From NCBI GenBank assembly GCA_946061795.1, contig CAMGSK010000098.1, positions 1-5,558 on the forward strand: DNA of 5,558 nt, in the 5' to 3' direction. The DNA comes from an uncultured Elusimicrobium sp. GTDB taxonomy: Bacteria; Elusimicrobiota; Elusimicrobia; Elusimicrobiales; Elusimicrobiaceae. Numbering within the stretch: position 1 is the first letter of the stretch; each line of letters opens with the position of its first letter. This document shows, in pieces, positions 1-5,558 of this stretch. A program made the position numbers and the translations under genes. The notes below the pieces were generated by a model, which saw nothing but the letters and a program-made list of their open reading frames with translations, ran no database searches and was not told where the DNA came from.

Positions 1-58
1 TCTTCTTTTTCGATTTTTGAAGGTGCAAAAACTTCTTCATCGACAGGATAGAAATGGG
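1..58 (-). pseudogene. adk: Out-of-frame continuation of adk (LID region), running off the window
   Basis: Removing one base from the CCC (minus strand; GGG at 56-58 on plus) changes the reading after RLSSR to HFYPVDEEVFAPSKIEKE, open to the window edge. The part FAPSKIEKE resembles the LID element FNPPKVEG of bacterial adenylate kinases and falls at about the expected distance after the second LID arginine. The match is short, the residues between are not strongly family-like, and only about 18 codons are visible, so this is a reasoned proposal. Confidence 0.4.
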
Positions 59-432
59 CGGGAAGACAGACGGGAAATAACCGCAGCTTCAGGCAGGGCA
101 ATCATCACCGCCTTGCCCAATTTGCGGCCCAATTCTTTCAGCATGCCGTCCAGCATTTCAGCTTGCGCCACCGTACGAGGAAATCCGTCAAAAATAATGC
201 GTTTGTCCGTCCCGCTTACAACATTTTTTAAGATGGACAACATCATTTCGTCGGACACCAAATCTCCGTTATTGATAACGGCGGCGATTTTGCGGCCCAA
301 CTCACTGCCGGAAGCGATTTCCGCACGGAGCACGTCCCCGGTGGAAATATGTTTGCAGTGCAAGGTTGTTTCCAGTTTGGCGGCCTGCGTACCTTTTCCC
401 GCGCCCGGCGCGCCCATTAAAACGATATCCAT
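37..432 (-). CDS. adk: Adenylate kinase, N-terminal part; frame closes at the LID domain (probable frameshift)
   Basis: Adenylate kinase interconverts ATP + AMP and 2 ADP in the cytoplasm and commonly follows secY in bacteria. The 131 residues include the P-loop GAPGAGKGT (7-15), STGDVLRAEI (30-39), the DLVSDEMM segment (57-64) and the AMP-site signature FDGFPRT (81-87). RLSSR (121-125) holds the two arginines that begin the LID. The frame then reads PFLSCR and stops at TGA (37-39), so the LID and the C-terminal part are missing; normal enzymes have about 185-220 residues. Another minus-strand frame continues to the window edge with LID-like sequence, which suggests a +1 indel near 56-58. As written the product should be inactive; a sequencing error is as likely as a true pseudogene. 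The start is supported by AGAGGT 8 nt upstream. Confidence 0.85.
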   Translation of the reverse strand: MDIVLMGAPGAGKGTQAAKLETTLHCKHISTGDVLRAEIASGSELGRKIAAVINNGDLVSDEMMLSILKNVVSGTDKRIIFDGFPRTVAQAEMLDGMLKELGRKLGKAVMIALPEAAVISRLSSRPFLSCR

Positions 433-445
433 GTTAAAAAACCTC

Positions 446-496
446 TAAGACATTTTGCGTTTAGACCCAAAAGGGCCTAAACGCAAAATTTAAGAC
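446..496. repeat. 6-bp direct repeats (TAAGAC) flanking the hairpin
   Basis: TAAGAC occurs at 446-451 and again at 491-496, bracketing the 39-bp segment that is almost entirely the perfect inverted repeat. The arrangement (short direct repeat, inverted-repeat unit, same direct repeat) resembles a target-site duplication around a very small inserted palindrome. Six-base repeats can also arise by chance in AT-rich spacer, and no second copy of the palindrome is present in the window. Confidence 0.35.
452..489 (-). terminator. 13-bp perfect hairpin between secY and adk (attenuator or processing hairpin)
   Basis: ATTTTGCGTTTAG (452-464) and CTAAACGCAAAAT (477-489) are perfect reverse complements. 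The 12-nt loop can extend the stem by CCC/GGG (466-468 with 473-475) around an AAAA or TTTT tetraloop, after one mismatch. A T-run (435-440) follows on the minus strand, but about 10 nt past the stem, so this is not a canonical intrinsic terminator in either direction. It could be an attenuator or a stability or processing element reducing adk relative to secY. The stem is seen directly; its role is inferred. Confidence 0.6.
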
Positions 497-523
497 AGAA
501 TAATTTTATTGCTTTTGCAAAAA

Positions 524-1861
524 TTATTGGCCGACGTTAAACCAGCGGCCCTTAATTTTTTTGCTGCCTTTGAGCAGCGGTTCATAATTGCGGGCTAACA
601 AATGCGCCTGGATTTGGCTGACCGTATCCAAAGCCACGCCCACCACAATCAGCAGCGCGGTGCCGCCAAAGTAGAAGTCCACGTTAAATTCCGCGCGGAA
701 GAAATCCGGCAGTACGGAAATCAAGCACACAGCGATGGCGCCGCAGAACGTCAGGCGGTTCATGACCCACTCAATATAATTTTTCGTCGGTTCGCCCGGG
801 CGGATGCCGGGAATGAAACCGCCGGATTTTTTCATATTGTCGGCCAAGTCGGACGGGTTGAAGGTCATTGAGTTATAGAAATAGCAGAAGAAAATAATCA
901 ACGCCGAGAATAACCCGATGTACCAGACGCTGTTGTGATTCATAAATTCCAACAGACGCTGCGCCCACGGAGCTTCTTGGTTAAAGCTGGCCACCGTCAG
1001 CGGCAAAGAAATCACGGACGAAGCAAAGATGACCGCGATCACGCCGCTCTGGTCAATTTTCAGCGGCAAATAGCTGGTCTGCCCGCCGTACATTTTATTG
1101 CCGATTTGGCGTTTGGCGTATTGCACGGGGATTTGGCGCTGGGCGGTTTCCAGCCACACCACCAAACCGGTAATTACAATCGCCGCACCGAAAATCACCA
1201 AAGCCATAAAGAAATCCATCTCGTCGGCTTTGACGCGGTTGACCACTTCCATGATGGCGCTGGGCAGACGGTCCACGATACCCGCAAAAATAATCAGCGA
1301 AATACCGTTGCCGACGCCTTTTTCCGTAATCTGCTCACCCAGCCACATGACAAACATCGTGCCGGCGCACAGCGTCAGCACCGTGGTCATAAAAAAGAAA
1401 ACGGACGGATTCACCACCGCGGAAATACCGCCGGCTCCTTCCACCTTCGTAATGGCAAACGTCATCATGGCGCCCTGCAAAGCCGCCAAGAACAGCGTGA
1501 ATATTCTGGTGATTTGGTTTTCTTTCCGCCGGCCGGCTTCGCCTTCTTTATGCATGCGGTCCAACGCGGGGAAAATATGCGCGCCGCGCACCAAGCTGAT
1601 GATAATGGACGCGTTGATGTAAGGCATAATGCCGAGGGCCAAAATGGAAAATCTCCCCAGCGCGCCGCCGGAGAAAATGTTCATAAAGCCCAAAATACCG
1701 TTCTCATGCGCGGCGAACATCTGGCGCAGCACGTCGGTATTGATCCCGGGTATGGGAATGGCGGCCGCAATGCGGAAAACGGCCAACGCCCCGAGCAAGA
1801 AGAGAAGTCTCTTCTTGAGCTCGGGAGCGTTAAAAATATTCGCGACTGTGTTGTTCTGCAT
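524..1861 (-). CDS. secY: Preprotein translocase subunit SecY
   Basis: SecY is the channel of the SecYEG translocon in the inner membrane, used for export and membrane insertion of proteins. The product is 445 residues with ten hydrophobic segments at about 18-36, 72-90, 118-138, 154-174, 183-203, 217-236, 272-292, 312-331, 372-388 and 396-412. Family signatures are present: FRIAAAIPIPGI (29-40), plug region NIFSGGALGRFSILALGIMP (61-80) with NASIII, KEGEAGRRK (105-113), GNGISLIIFAGIV (184-196), RQIPVQYAKR and LPLKIDQSGVIAVIFASS. The cytosolic loop carries NPSDLADNMKKSGGFIPGIRPG (335-356), and the C-tail has NYEPLLKG. The start overlaps the rplO stop (TAATG), with only a weak purine-rich site upstream, which implies coupling. 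No defect is visible. Confidence 0.98.
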   Translation of the reverse strand: MQNNTVANIFNAPELKKRLLFLLGALAVFRIAAAIPIPGINTDVLRQMFAAHENGILGFMNIFSGGALGRFSILALGIMPYINASIIISLVRGAHIFPALDRMHKEGEAGRRKENQITRIFTLFLAALQGAMMTFAITKVEGAGGISAVVNPSVFFFMTTVLTLCAGTMFVMWLGEQITEKGVGNGISLIIFAGIVDRLPSAIMEVVNRVKADEMDFFMALVIFGAAIVITGLVVWLETAQRQIPVQYAKRQIGNKMYGGQTSYLPLKIDQSGVIAVIFASSVISLPLTVASFNQEAPWAQRLLEFMNHNSVWYIGLFSALIIFFCYFYNSMTFNPSDLADNMKKSGGFIPGIRPGEPTKNYIEWVMNRLTFCGAIAVCLISVLPDFFRAEFNVDFYFGGTALLIVVGVALDTVSQIQAHLLARNYEPLLKGSKKIKGRWFNVGQ

Positions 1862-2322
1862 TATTTGGTCTTCTTTTCAATCACAGTGGCGGAGCCTCCG
1901 GCTTTTTCAATGGCGGCTTTGGCCGTCTTGGAAAAACCGTGGGCGGAGACCTTCAAGGCTTTGGACAGTTCGCCCATGCCCAGGATTTTGACGCTGTTCA
2001 CATCATGAATCGCGCCGGCTTTCTTCAACAATTCCGGCGTCACTTCTTCACCGGCTTTGAAGATTTTTTCCAGCGTGCCCACGTTTACATAATCAAAACG
2101 GCGGGCAAAATCCTTGTTGGAGAAACCGCTTTTCGGGGTCTGGCGAACCAACGGCATCTGACCGCCGGCTTTGCTTTCTTTGCGGGTGTTGCCGGAGCGG
2201 GAGGTTTGACCCTTCATGCCCTTGCCGCAATAATTGCCCAGTCCAGAGGCCGCGCCGAGGCCCAGTCTCTTTCTGGGTTTTCTGGACCCGTGTTTCGGGA
2301 AAAGTTTATTCAAGCTTACCAT
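1861..2322 (-). CDS. rplO: 50S ribosomal protein L15
   Basis: L15 (uL15) is an assembly-stage large-subunit protein with a long extended N-terminus threading 23S rRNA. The product from the chosen ATG is 153 residues. It shows the L15 hallmarks: GSRKPRKRLG, the Gly-rich rRNA-binding stretch GLGNYCGKGMKGQTSRSG (27-44), GGQMPLVRQTPKSGF (53-67), and the C-terminal globular domain with VKILGMGELSKALKVSAHGFS. A TTG six codons upstream would give 159 residues, but GGAGAG (2331-2336) precedes the ATG at 2322 by 8 nt and would be inside the longer form, so the ATG is preferred. Its TAA overlaps the secY ATG by one base. Confidence 0.96.
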   Translation of the reverse strand: MVSLNKLFPKHGSRKPRKRLGLGAASGLGNYCGKGMKGQTSRSGNTRKESKAGGQMPLVRQTPKSGFSNKDFARRFDYVNVGTLEKIFKAGEEVTPELLKKAGAIHDVNSVKILGMGELSKALKVSAHGFSKTAKAAIEKAGGSATVIEKKTK

Positions 2323-2342
2323 AGTATTCTCTCTCCGCAAAC

Positions 2343-2936
2343 TTAGTTGGCCGCCGCTTCAGCGGGTTTCTCTTCCGCTTTGGCTTCAGCCGCTTTTTCG
2401 GCTTTGCCGCGGATGGCGTTGACGGATTCTTTGCTCTTCAAAAGTTTCAAAGCTTCCATCGTGGCGTAAACCAAGTTGCAAGGGTTGTTGCTGCCCAAGC
2501 TTCTGGCCAACACGTCTTTAATTCCGGCGGCTTCCAACACCAAGCGCACGCCGGCGCCGGCGATAACGCCGGTACCCGGAGCGGCGGGCTTCATCCACAC
2601 GGAAGCGGCGCCGAAGCGGCCGATGATTTCGTGCGGAATGGTGTCTCCCACCACGGGGAACGTGATCATATTTTTGCGGGCATGGGTTTCGGCTTTGCCG
2701 ATAGCCAGCTGAACCTGATTGGCTTTACCGATGGCGACGCCCACTTTTCCTTCTCCGTTGCCCACCACAATCAGGGCGCGGAAACCGAAGCGTTTACCGC
2801 CTTTTACCACTTTGGCCGTGCGGGCCACGTGGATGACGGTGGTTTTGCCTTCGGAGGCGGGTTTCACCTTTTGAAACTCGGCGCGTTTGCCTTTCGCTTC
2901 TCTTTTATTGTCGCTTTTCAGCGTTTCGTTGGTCAT
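2343..2936 (-). CDS. rpsE: 30S ribosomal protein S5 with extended termini
   Basis: S5 (uS5) lies at the mRNA entry channel of the small subunit and affects decoding fidelity. The N-terminal double-stranded RNA-binding domain runs through [20 protein letters not shown] (40-59) and [14 protein letters not shown]; the C-terminal domain has the conserved [19 protein letters not shown] (117-135) and [20 protein letters not shown] chose the ATG at 2936 (197 residues), because AGGTG (2943-2947) sits 6 nt upstream; a GTG three codons earlier would lie inside that site. Compared with the usual ~165-175 residues it has a basic N-terminal lead and an Ala/Glu/Lys-rich tail (about 179-197). The next gene is rplO, with no rpmD in between. 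Confidence 0.96.
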   Translation of the reverse strand: MTNETLKSDNKREAKGKRAEFQKVKPASEGKTTVIHVARTAKVVKGGKRFGFRALIVVGNGEGKVGVAIGKANQVQLAIGKAETHARKNMITFPVVGDTIPHEIIGRFGAASVWMKPAAPGTGVIAGAGVRLVLEAAGIKDVLARSLGSNNPCNLVYATMEALKLLKSKESVNAIRGKAEKAAEAKAEEKPAEAAAN

Positions 2937-2954
2937 TAAATTCACCTGTGTATC

Positions 2955-3323
2955 TTAGAATTTCAAGCCCGCTTCGCGCGCGGCGTCGGCCAGGGCTTTG
3001 ATTCTGCCGTGATAAACGCGGCCGCCGCGGTCGAACATGACTTCGGTAATGCCTTTTTCCATCGCTTTCTTGGCGATTACGGCGCCCAGCGCTTTGGCGG
3101 CTTCTACGCTTTTGCCGGAGGTTTCAAATTTGCCTTCCAGCTCTTTGGACAACGTCGTCGCAGACACCAGCGTGTGATGCGTGTTGTCGTCAATAATCTG
3201 AGCGTAGATATATTTCAAGCTTCTGTACACGGACAGACGCGGGCGGTGAGCTCCGGCGGCCGCGAGCAGGTGTTTGCGGCTTCTGTCCTTTCTGAATTGA
3301 TATCTTTCTTGTTTAGTAGCCAT
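2955..3323 (-). CDS. rplR: 50S ribosomal protein L18
   Basis: L18 (uL18) binds 5S rRNA and, with L5, installs it in the central protuberance. The 122-residue product is of standard length. It has a basic RNA-binding N-terminus (about residues 6-18), [20 protein letters not shown] (27-46), the helical [17 protein letters not shown] (71-87) and the highly conserved C-terminus [18 protein letters not shown] followed by AREAGLKF. The ATG follows the rplF TAA by two bases and is served by GGAGG about 10 nt upstream inside rplF. Confidence 0.97.
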   Translation of the reverse strand: MATKQERYQFRKDRSRKHLLAAAGAHRPRLSVYRSLKYIYAQIIDDNTHHTLVSATTLSKELEGKFETSGKSVEAAKALGAVIAKKAMEKGITEVMFDRGGRVYHGRIKALADAAREAGLKF

Positions 3324-3325
3324 AA

Positions 3326-3877
3326 TTATTTGCCTCCTGCCGCGGTCTTACCGGCTTTGCGGGCAATGTGTTCGCCCTGGTATTTGATACCGCTGCCTTT
3401 GTACGGCTCCGGAGGTCTGATCCGGCGGATCTTGGCGGCAAAATCACCGACAGCAAACTTGTCGCTGCCTTTGATTTCCACCAAGTTGCTCTTGGGGTCC
3501 GCCACGACGGTAATGCCCGCCGGGACTTCCATAATCACCGGGTGGGAGAAACCCAGCTCCAGCGTCAGCTTATTGCCGGCGACGGAAGCGCGGTATCCCA
3601 AACCGTTGATTTCCAAGTTTTTATGAAAACCGTTGGTCACGCCTTCAATGATGTTAAACACGTTGGCGCGGGTGGTGCCGTGAATGGCGTTGAGTTCTTT
3701 CTTTTTGGCTTCGTCAATGGACAAAGTCATCACGCCGTTGTCAATTTTAACCGTAATATCGGCCGGCACGGTGTAAGACAGCGTGCCCAAAGCGCCGGTG
3801 GCGGTGACGACGTTATCTTTCACATCCACTTTGGTTTTGGCGGGAATGTTGATAATTTTTTTACCGATTCTGCTCAT
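3326..3877 (-). CDS. rplF: 50S ribosomal protein L6
   Basis: L6 (uL6) binds 23S rRNA near the sarcin-ricin loop and the factor-binding site. The product is 183 residues, normal for bacteria, with the duplicated L6 fold visible. The N-terminal repeat starts [17 protein letters not shown], and the first-domain end carries HGTTRA (66-71). The second domain has NGLGYRA (91-97), LGFSHPV, and the diagnostic [13 protein letters not shown] (154-166) followed by a basic Gly-rich tail. It lies 9 nt after rpsH and 2 nt before rplR; the rplR ribosome-binding site (GGAGG) is embedded in its last codons. Confidence 0.97.
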   Translation of the reverse strand: MSRIGKKIINIPAKTKVDVKDNVVTATGALGTLSYTVPADITVKIDNGVMTLSIDEAKKKELNAIHGTTRANVFNIIEGVTNGFHKNLEINGLGYRASVAGNKLTLELGFSHPVIMEVPAGITVVADPKSNLVEIKGSDKFAVGDFAAKIRRIRPPEPYKGSGIKYQGEHIARKAGKTAAGGK

Positions 3878-3880
3878 ATT

Positions 3881-3886
3881 CCCCCC
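3881..3886 (-). promoter_or_regulatory. G6 ribosome-binding site of rplF
   Basis: The 9-nt gap between rpsH and rplF reads GGGGGGAAT on the minus strand, immediately after the rpsH TAA. The string AAGGGGGG overlaps the stop codon and is the only Shine-Dalgarno-like element for rplF, three bases before its ATG if counted to the last G. The overlap of stop and SD implies translational coupling. The homopolymer is also a place where sequencing length errors could occur, though being intergenic it does not affect either reading frame. Confidence 0.5.
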
Positions 3887-4279
3887 TTACCAGACCTGGC
3901 ACAGCAGTTCGCCGCCGATTTTGTCGGCTTTGGCCTGCGCGTCGGTCATAATGCCTTTGGACGTGGACAAAATGGTAATGCCAAAGGAACCGCGGACTTT
4001 GGGGATGTTGTTATAAGCGCTGTACACCCGCTGGCCCGGTTTGGAAACGCGGCGAAGACCTTGGATGACGCATTCGTTTTCCGGCGTGTATTTGAGGAAC
4101 ACGCGGACGACGCCGCCCTTGGTTTCGTTATGCACGGCCTTGAAGTTGGAAATATAGCCTTCTTCCTTCAAGATGCGCGCGATTTCCGTTTTGATTTTAG
4201 AAAAAGGGATATCCACTTTTTCTTTCTTTTTCATATTGGCGTTTCTGATTCTGGTCAAGAAATCTGCGATTGGATCCAT
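3887..4279 (-). CDS. rpsH: 30S ribosomal protein S8
   Basis: S8 (uS8) is a primary binder of the 16S rRNA central domain and, in E. coli, the translational repressor of the spc operon. The product has 130 residues, the standard length. It starts with [13 protein letters not shown], has the conserved N-terminal domain ([20 protein letters not shown], about 24-43), and ends with the C-terminal signature [17 protein letters not shown] and GGELLCQVW (family consensus GGEVLCYVW). The ATG has only a distant GGAG (4294-4297, 14 nt away), weaker than its neighbours, and an in-frame TAA lies seven codons upstream, so no longer N-terminus is possible. Its stop overlaps the start of the rplF ribosome-binding site. 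Confidence 0.97.
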   Translation of the reverse strand: MDPIADFLTRIRNANMKKKEKVDIPFSKIKTEIARILKEEGYISNFKAVHNETKGGVVRVFLKYTPENECVIQGLRRVSKPGQRVYSAYNNIPKVRGSFGITILSTSKGIMTDAQAKADKIGGELLCQVW

Positions 4280-4300
4280 ATTATCAGGCTGCGCTCCAAA

Positions 4301-4347
4301 TTACTTTCCTTGCGGAGTTAATCTGCACACGCGGCCTCCTCCTGTAA
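4301..4347 (-). promoter_or_regulatory. Strong Shine-Dalgarno plus 9-codon GTG ORF in rpsN-rpsH spacer
   Basis: Within the 68-nt spacer (4280-4347), AGGAGGAGG lies at 4335-4343, just after the rpsN stop. A GTG at 4328-4330 is 7 nt from the first AGGAGG and 4 nt from the last. The GTG opens a short frame, VCRLTPQGK, ending in TAA at 4301-4303, which is 21 nt before the rpsH ATG. This is the best anti-16S match in the window, yet no recognised gene begins there. It may be a leader-type mini-ORF that couples rpsN and rpsH translation, a ribosome standby site, or chance. That the SD and GTG exist is directly visible; function is inference. Confidence 0.4.
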
Positions 4348-4533
4348 TTACCAGCTCGATTTTTTCAAACCCGGGATAAGCCCCTGGTGTGCCATTTTTC
4401 TCAGGCAGATACGGCAAAGACCGAAATCGCGGTAATAACCTCTCGCGCGGCCGCAGATCTGGCATCTGTTGTGATACCGGACGGCGAACTTTTGGTCTTT
4501 GGCCATTTTTGCAACCCATGCTTTGGTAGCCAT
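4348..4533 (-). CDS. rpsN: 30S ribosomal protein S14, type Z (zinc-binding)
   Basis: S14 (uS14) is a late-assembling small-subunit head protein next to S3 and S10. The product is 61 residues, the length of the short zinc-binding class (the zinc-free class is about 90-101). It carries C24-x2-C27 and C40-x2-C43, the four metal ligands. The typical motifs [20 protein letters not shown] and [20 protein letters not shown] are followed by the invariant SW C-terminus. The ATG at 4533 has GGAG 11 nt upstream, in the 17-nt gap after rplE. It is followed by an unusually long 68-nt spacer before rpsH. Confidence 0.97.
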   Translation of the reverse strand: MATKAWVAKMAKDQKFAVRYHNRCQICGRARGYYRDFGLCRICLRKMAHQGLIPGLKKSSW

Positions 4534-4550
4534 AAATTCTATTGCTCCTG

Positions 4551-5141
4551 TTATTTGGCCGACTTCTTAAACGGCATGCCCATGTATTTCATCAGCAGGC
4601 GGCCGTCTTCGTCGTTCTTGGCGGTAGTGACGAACGTAATGTTCATACCGTGGGCTTTGGGCGATTTTTCCACATCAATTTCCGGGAAAATGTAATGCTC
4701 TTTAATGCCCAAGTTCAAATTGCCGCGGCCGTCAAAAGACTCCGCAAAGCCCTGAAAGTCGCGAATGCGGGGGCAGGCAATGTTAATGAAGCGTTCCATG
4801 AACTCATACATGCGCGCGCCGCGCAGCGTGACACGCACGCCGATAGGCATACCTTCGCGCAGTTTGAAGTTGGAGATGGACTTTTTGGCGCGGCGCACCT
4901 GGCTGGCCTGACCGGCGATAGCGGTCAAATCTTCGCGGGCGATTTCCAACGCTTTGATGTCTTCTCTGGCTTCTTTTACGCCGATGTTGATGACGATTTT
5001 TTCCAATTTGGGCGCGGCCATCGGGCTTTTAACGCCCATGTCTTTCAGCAGGGCCGGCAGAACCTGCTCTTTGTAGAGCTTCTGCAGGGTCGGCTGATAA
5101 TCGGACGCGGGATTGGTCGTTTTCTTCGTTTCTTTAGTCAT
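4551..5141 (-). CDS. rplE: 50S ribosomal protein L5
   Basis: L5 (uL5) binds 5S rRNA and, with L18, helps anchor it in the central protuberance; it also contacts P-site tRNA. The 196-residue product matches the family along its length: [11 protein letters not shown] (about 45-55), the ITGQ-equivalent AIAGQ with the following Arg/Lys-rich [10 protein letters not shown] segment (about 75-90), [17 protein letters not shown] (92-108), PRIRDFQG (124-131), [19 protein letters not shown] (138-156), and the C-terminal [20 protein letters not shown]. It is about 15 residues longer than the usual ~180, mostly through a polar N-terminal lead ([15 protein letters not shown]). The upstream 14-nt gap has an AGGT Shine-Dalgarno. 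In E. coli the rplX-rplE junction is the S8 repressor target; with only 14 nt here, no such structure is obvious. Confidence 0.97.
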   Translation of the reverse strand: MTKETKKTTNPASDYQPTLQKLYKEQVLPALLKDMGVKSPMAAPKLEKIVINIGVKEAREDIKALEIAREDLTAIAGQASQVRRAKKSISNFKLREGMPIGVRVTLRGARMYEFMERFINIACPRIRDFQGFAESFDGRGNLNLGIKEHYIFPEIDVEKSPKAHGMNITFVTTAKNDEDGRLLMKYMGMPFKKSAK

Positions 5142-5155
5142 TTTGCTTACCTAAA

Positions 5156-5464
5156 TTAAATGAGCGTCTCGTTGCATTTGCGGCACACGCGCACTTTGTC
5201 GCCGTTTTCCAAAATTTGGATTTTGGGGGTCATGGCTTTTTTGCACTTGCCGCAGACGACGGCCACATTGGAAGCGTCCAGCGGAGCTTCCATCTTCTGA
5301 ATGCCGCCCTGTTTGTTCTGGGAGGGTTTCACGTGTTTGGAAATCATGTTCACACCCGTCACAATTACCGTGTTTTTGGACGGATTGACGGATTTCACTT
5401 CGCCCTTCTTGCCTTTGTCCTTGCCGGACAAAATTAATACGGTATCTTTCTTTTTAACTTGCAT
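5156..5464 (-). CDS. rplX: 50S ribosomal protein L24, zinc-ribbon form
   Basis: L24 (uL24) is an early assembly initiator of the large subunit that binds near the 5' end of 23S rRNA. The product has 102 residues, a normal bacterial length. A KOW motif occupies the N-terminal third (VKKKDTVLILSGKDKGKKG, about residues 3-21), followed by the VNMISKHVKPSQ segment. The C-terminus carries C71-x2-C74 and C94-x2-C97, the four-cysteine variant that should bind zinc; many bacterial L24 proteins lack these cysteines. The ATG is preceded by GGAGGT (5474-5479) with 9 nt spacing. It is one base downstream of rplN and 14 nt upstream of rplE. Identification is secure; zinc binding is inferred from the cysteines. 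Confidence 0.97.
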   Translation of the reverse strand: MQVKKKDTVLILSGKDKGKKGEVKSVNPSKNTVIVTGVNMISKHVKPSQNKQGGIQKMEAPLDASNVAVVCGKCKKAMTPKIQILENGDKVRVCRKCNETLI

Positions 5465-5465
5465 T

Positions 5466-5558
5466 TTAGACTACCTCCGGGGCGAGCGAGATGATTTTCA
5501 GAAAGTTCTTTTCTCTGAGTTCTCTGGCAATCGGCCCGAACACACGCGTACCTTTGGG
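5466..5558 (-). CDS. rplN: 50S ribosomal protein L14, C-terminal 30 residues (5' part outside window)
   Basis: L14 (uL14) is a core large-subunit protein that binds 23S rRNA and contributes to the subunit interface. Only the last 30 codons and the TAA stop are present. They read [18 protein letters not shown] and then [12 protein letters not shown], the hallmark C-terminus of bacterial L14 (GTRIFGPVARELR...KIVSLAPEVL). The frame is open to the window edge, so the gene starts beyond position 5558. The stop lies one base before the rplX start, and the rplX ribosome-binding site (GGAGGT) sits inside the last codons of this gene, as expected for tightly coupled genes of the spc operon. The gene runs off the window edge and is not truncated by mutation as far as can be seen. 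Confidence 0.95.
   Translation of the reverse strand, partial: PKGTRVFGPIARELREKNFLKIISLAPEVV

Larger units (their letters stand above)
433..523 (-). other. secY-adk intergenic spacer
   Basis: This 91-nt gap contains, in transcription order, a TTTTGCAAAA palindrome (513-522) right after the secY stop, a perfect 13-bp inverted repeat (452-489), and the adk ribosome-binding site AGAGGT (441-446, 8 nt before the ATG), followed by a run of six T. No convincing promoter was found: TAAAAT resembles a -10 box, but no -35 box lies at proper spacing. adk is therefore most simply read from the upstream operon transcript, perhaps modulated by the hairpin. Confidence 0.6.

Noticed and set aside
1..40. 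Possible new gene starting MKKFLHLQKSKKK at the ATG (38-40) that overlaps the adk stop as ATGA
   Set aside because: The 4-base overlap is suggestive, but there is no Shine-Dalgarno upstream, only 13 codons are visible, and the adk frameshift explanation accounts for the same bases with a family-like sequence.
37..60. TGA read as an amino acid to extend adk
   Set aside because: Reading through gives a sequence with no resemblance to the LID domain, and Trp is encoded by TGG elsewhere in the window, so there is no support for code reassignment.
452..489. Canonical Rho-independent terminator after secY
   Set aside because: The stem is excellent, but no T-run follows directly on either strand; the nearest on the minus strand is about 10 nt away and overlaps the adk leader.
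490..523. Promoter for adk in the secY-adk gap (TTGCAA with TAAAAT)
   Set aside because: The two boxes are only about 6 nt apart, far from the usual 16-18, and other pairings are worse.
935..2008. 357-codon open frame on the plus strand, antisense to secY and rplO
   Set aside because: It is rich in His, Arg, Gln and Asn with no domain pattern and lies opposite two unmistakable conserved genes; it is a by-product of their codon usage.
2320..2340. TTG start adding six residues to L15
   Set aside because: The Shine-Dalgarno GGAGAG would lie inside the coding part; the ATG at 2322 has proper spacing and gives a normal L15 N-terminus.
3368..4321. 317-codon plus-strand open frame opposite rplF and rpsH
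   Set aside because: Its composition (Phe, His, Gly, Asp repeats) is typical of antisense frames, it has no family motifs, and the minus-strand genes explain the region completely.

Overview
The window is the distal part of a bacterial spc ribosomal-protein operon, read entirely on the minus strand (right to left). The transcription order is rplN (3' end only), rplX, rplE, rpsN, rpsH, rplF, rplR, rpsE, rplO, secY and adk. All assignments rest on family motifs visible in the translations and on the classical gene order.

Organism: clearly a bacterium. It has bacterial L5, L6, L15, L18 and S5 forms, a zinc-type S14 of 61 residues, an L24 with a C-terminal Cx2C...Cx2C zinc ribbon, and Shine-Dalgarno-led genes. 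The standard code fits: TAA and TGA act as stops and Trp is encoded by TGG. A gut-type Elusimicrobiota is my best guess from the overall look of SecY, L15 and S14, but this is an impression and not a demonstrated placement.

Layout: 5466-5558 is the L14 C-terminus. 5464-2343 holds seven complete ribosomal-protein genes with gaps of 1-18 nt, except a 68-nt spacer between rpsN and rpsH. rpmD (L30) is absent: rpsE is followed 20 nt later by rplO. rplO and secY share one base (TAATG). A 91-nt spacer with a perfect 13-bp hairpin separates secY from adk. adk keeps its P-loop and AMP-binding part, but its frame closes exactly where the LID domain should begin. Adk-like sequence continues in another frame to the window edge, so it looks frameshifted.

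Together the genes supply large- and small-subunit proteins, the Sec translocon channel and an adenylate kinase from what is probably one long mRNA. I see no mobile-element gene, CRISPR array, tRNA or rRNA, and no evidence of an undescribed multi-gene system. The points worth a second look are the adk break, the hairpin flanked by 6-bp direct repeats, and a strong ribosome-binding site with a 9-codon ORF between rpsN and rpsH. Every gap longer than 60 bases is described in the features. The long plus-strand ORFs are antisense shadows.
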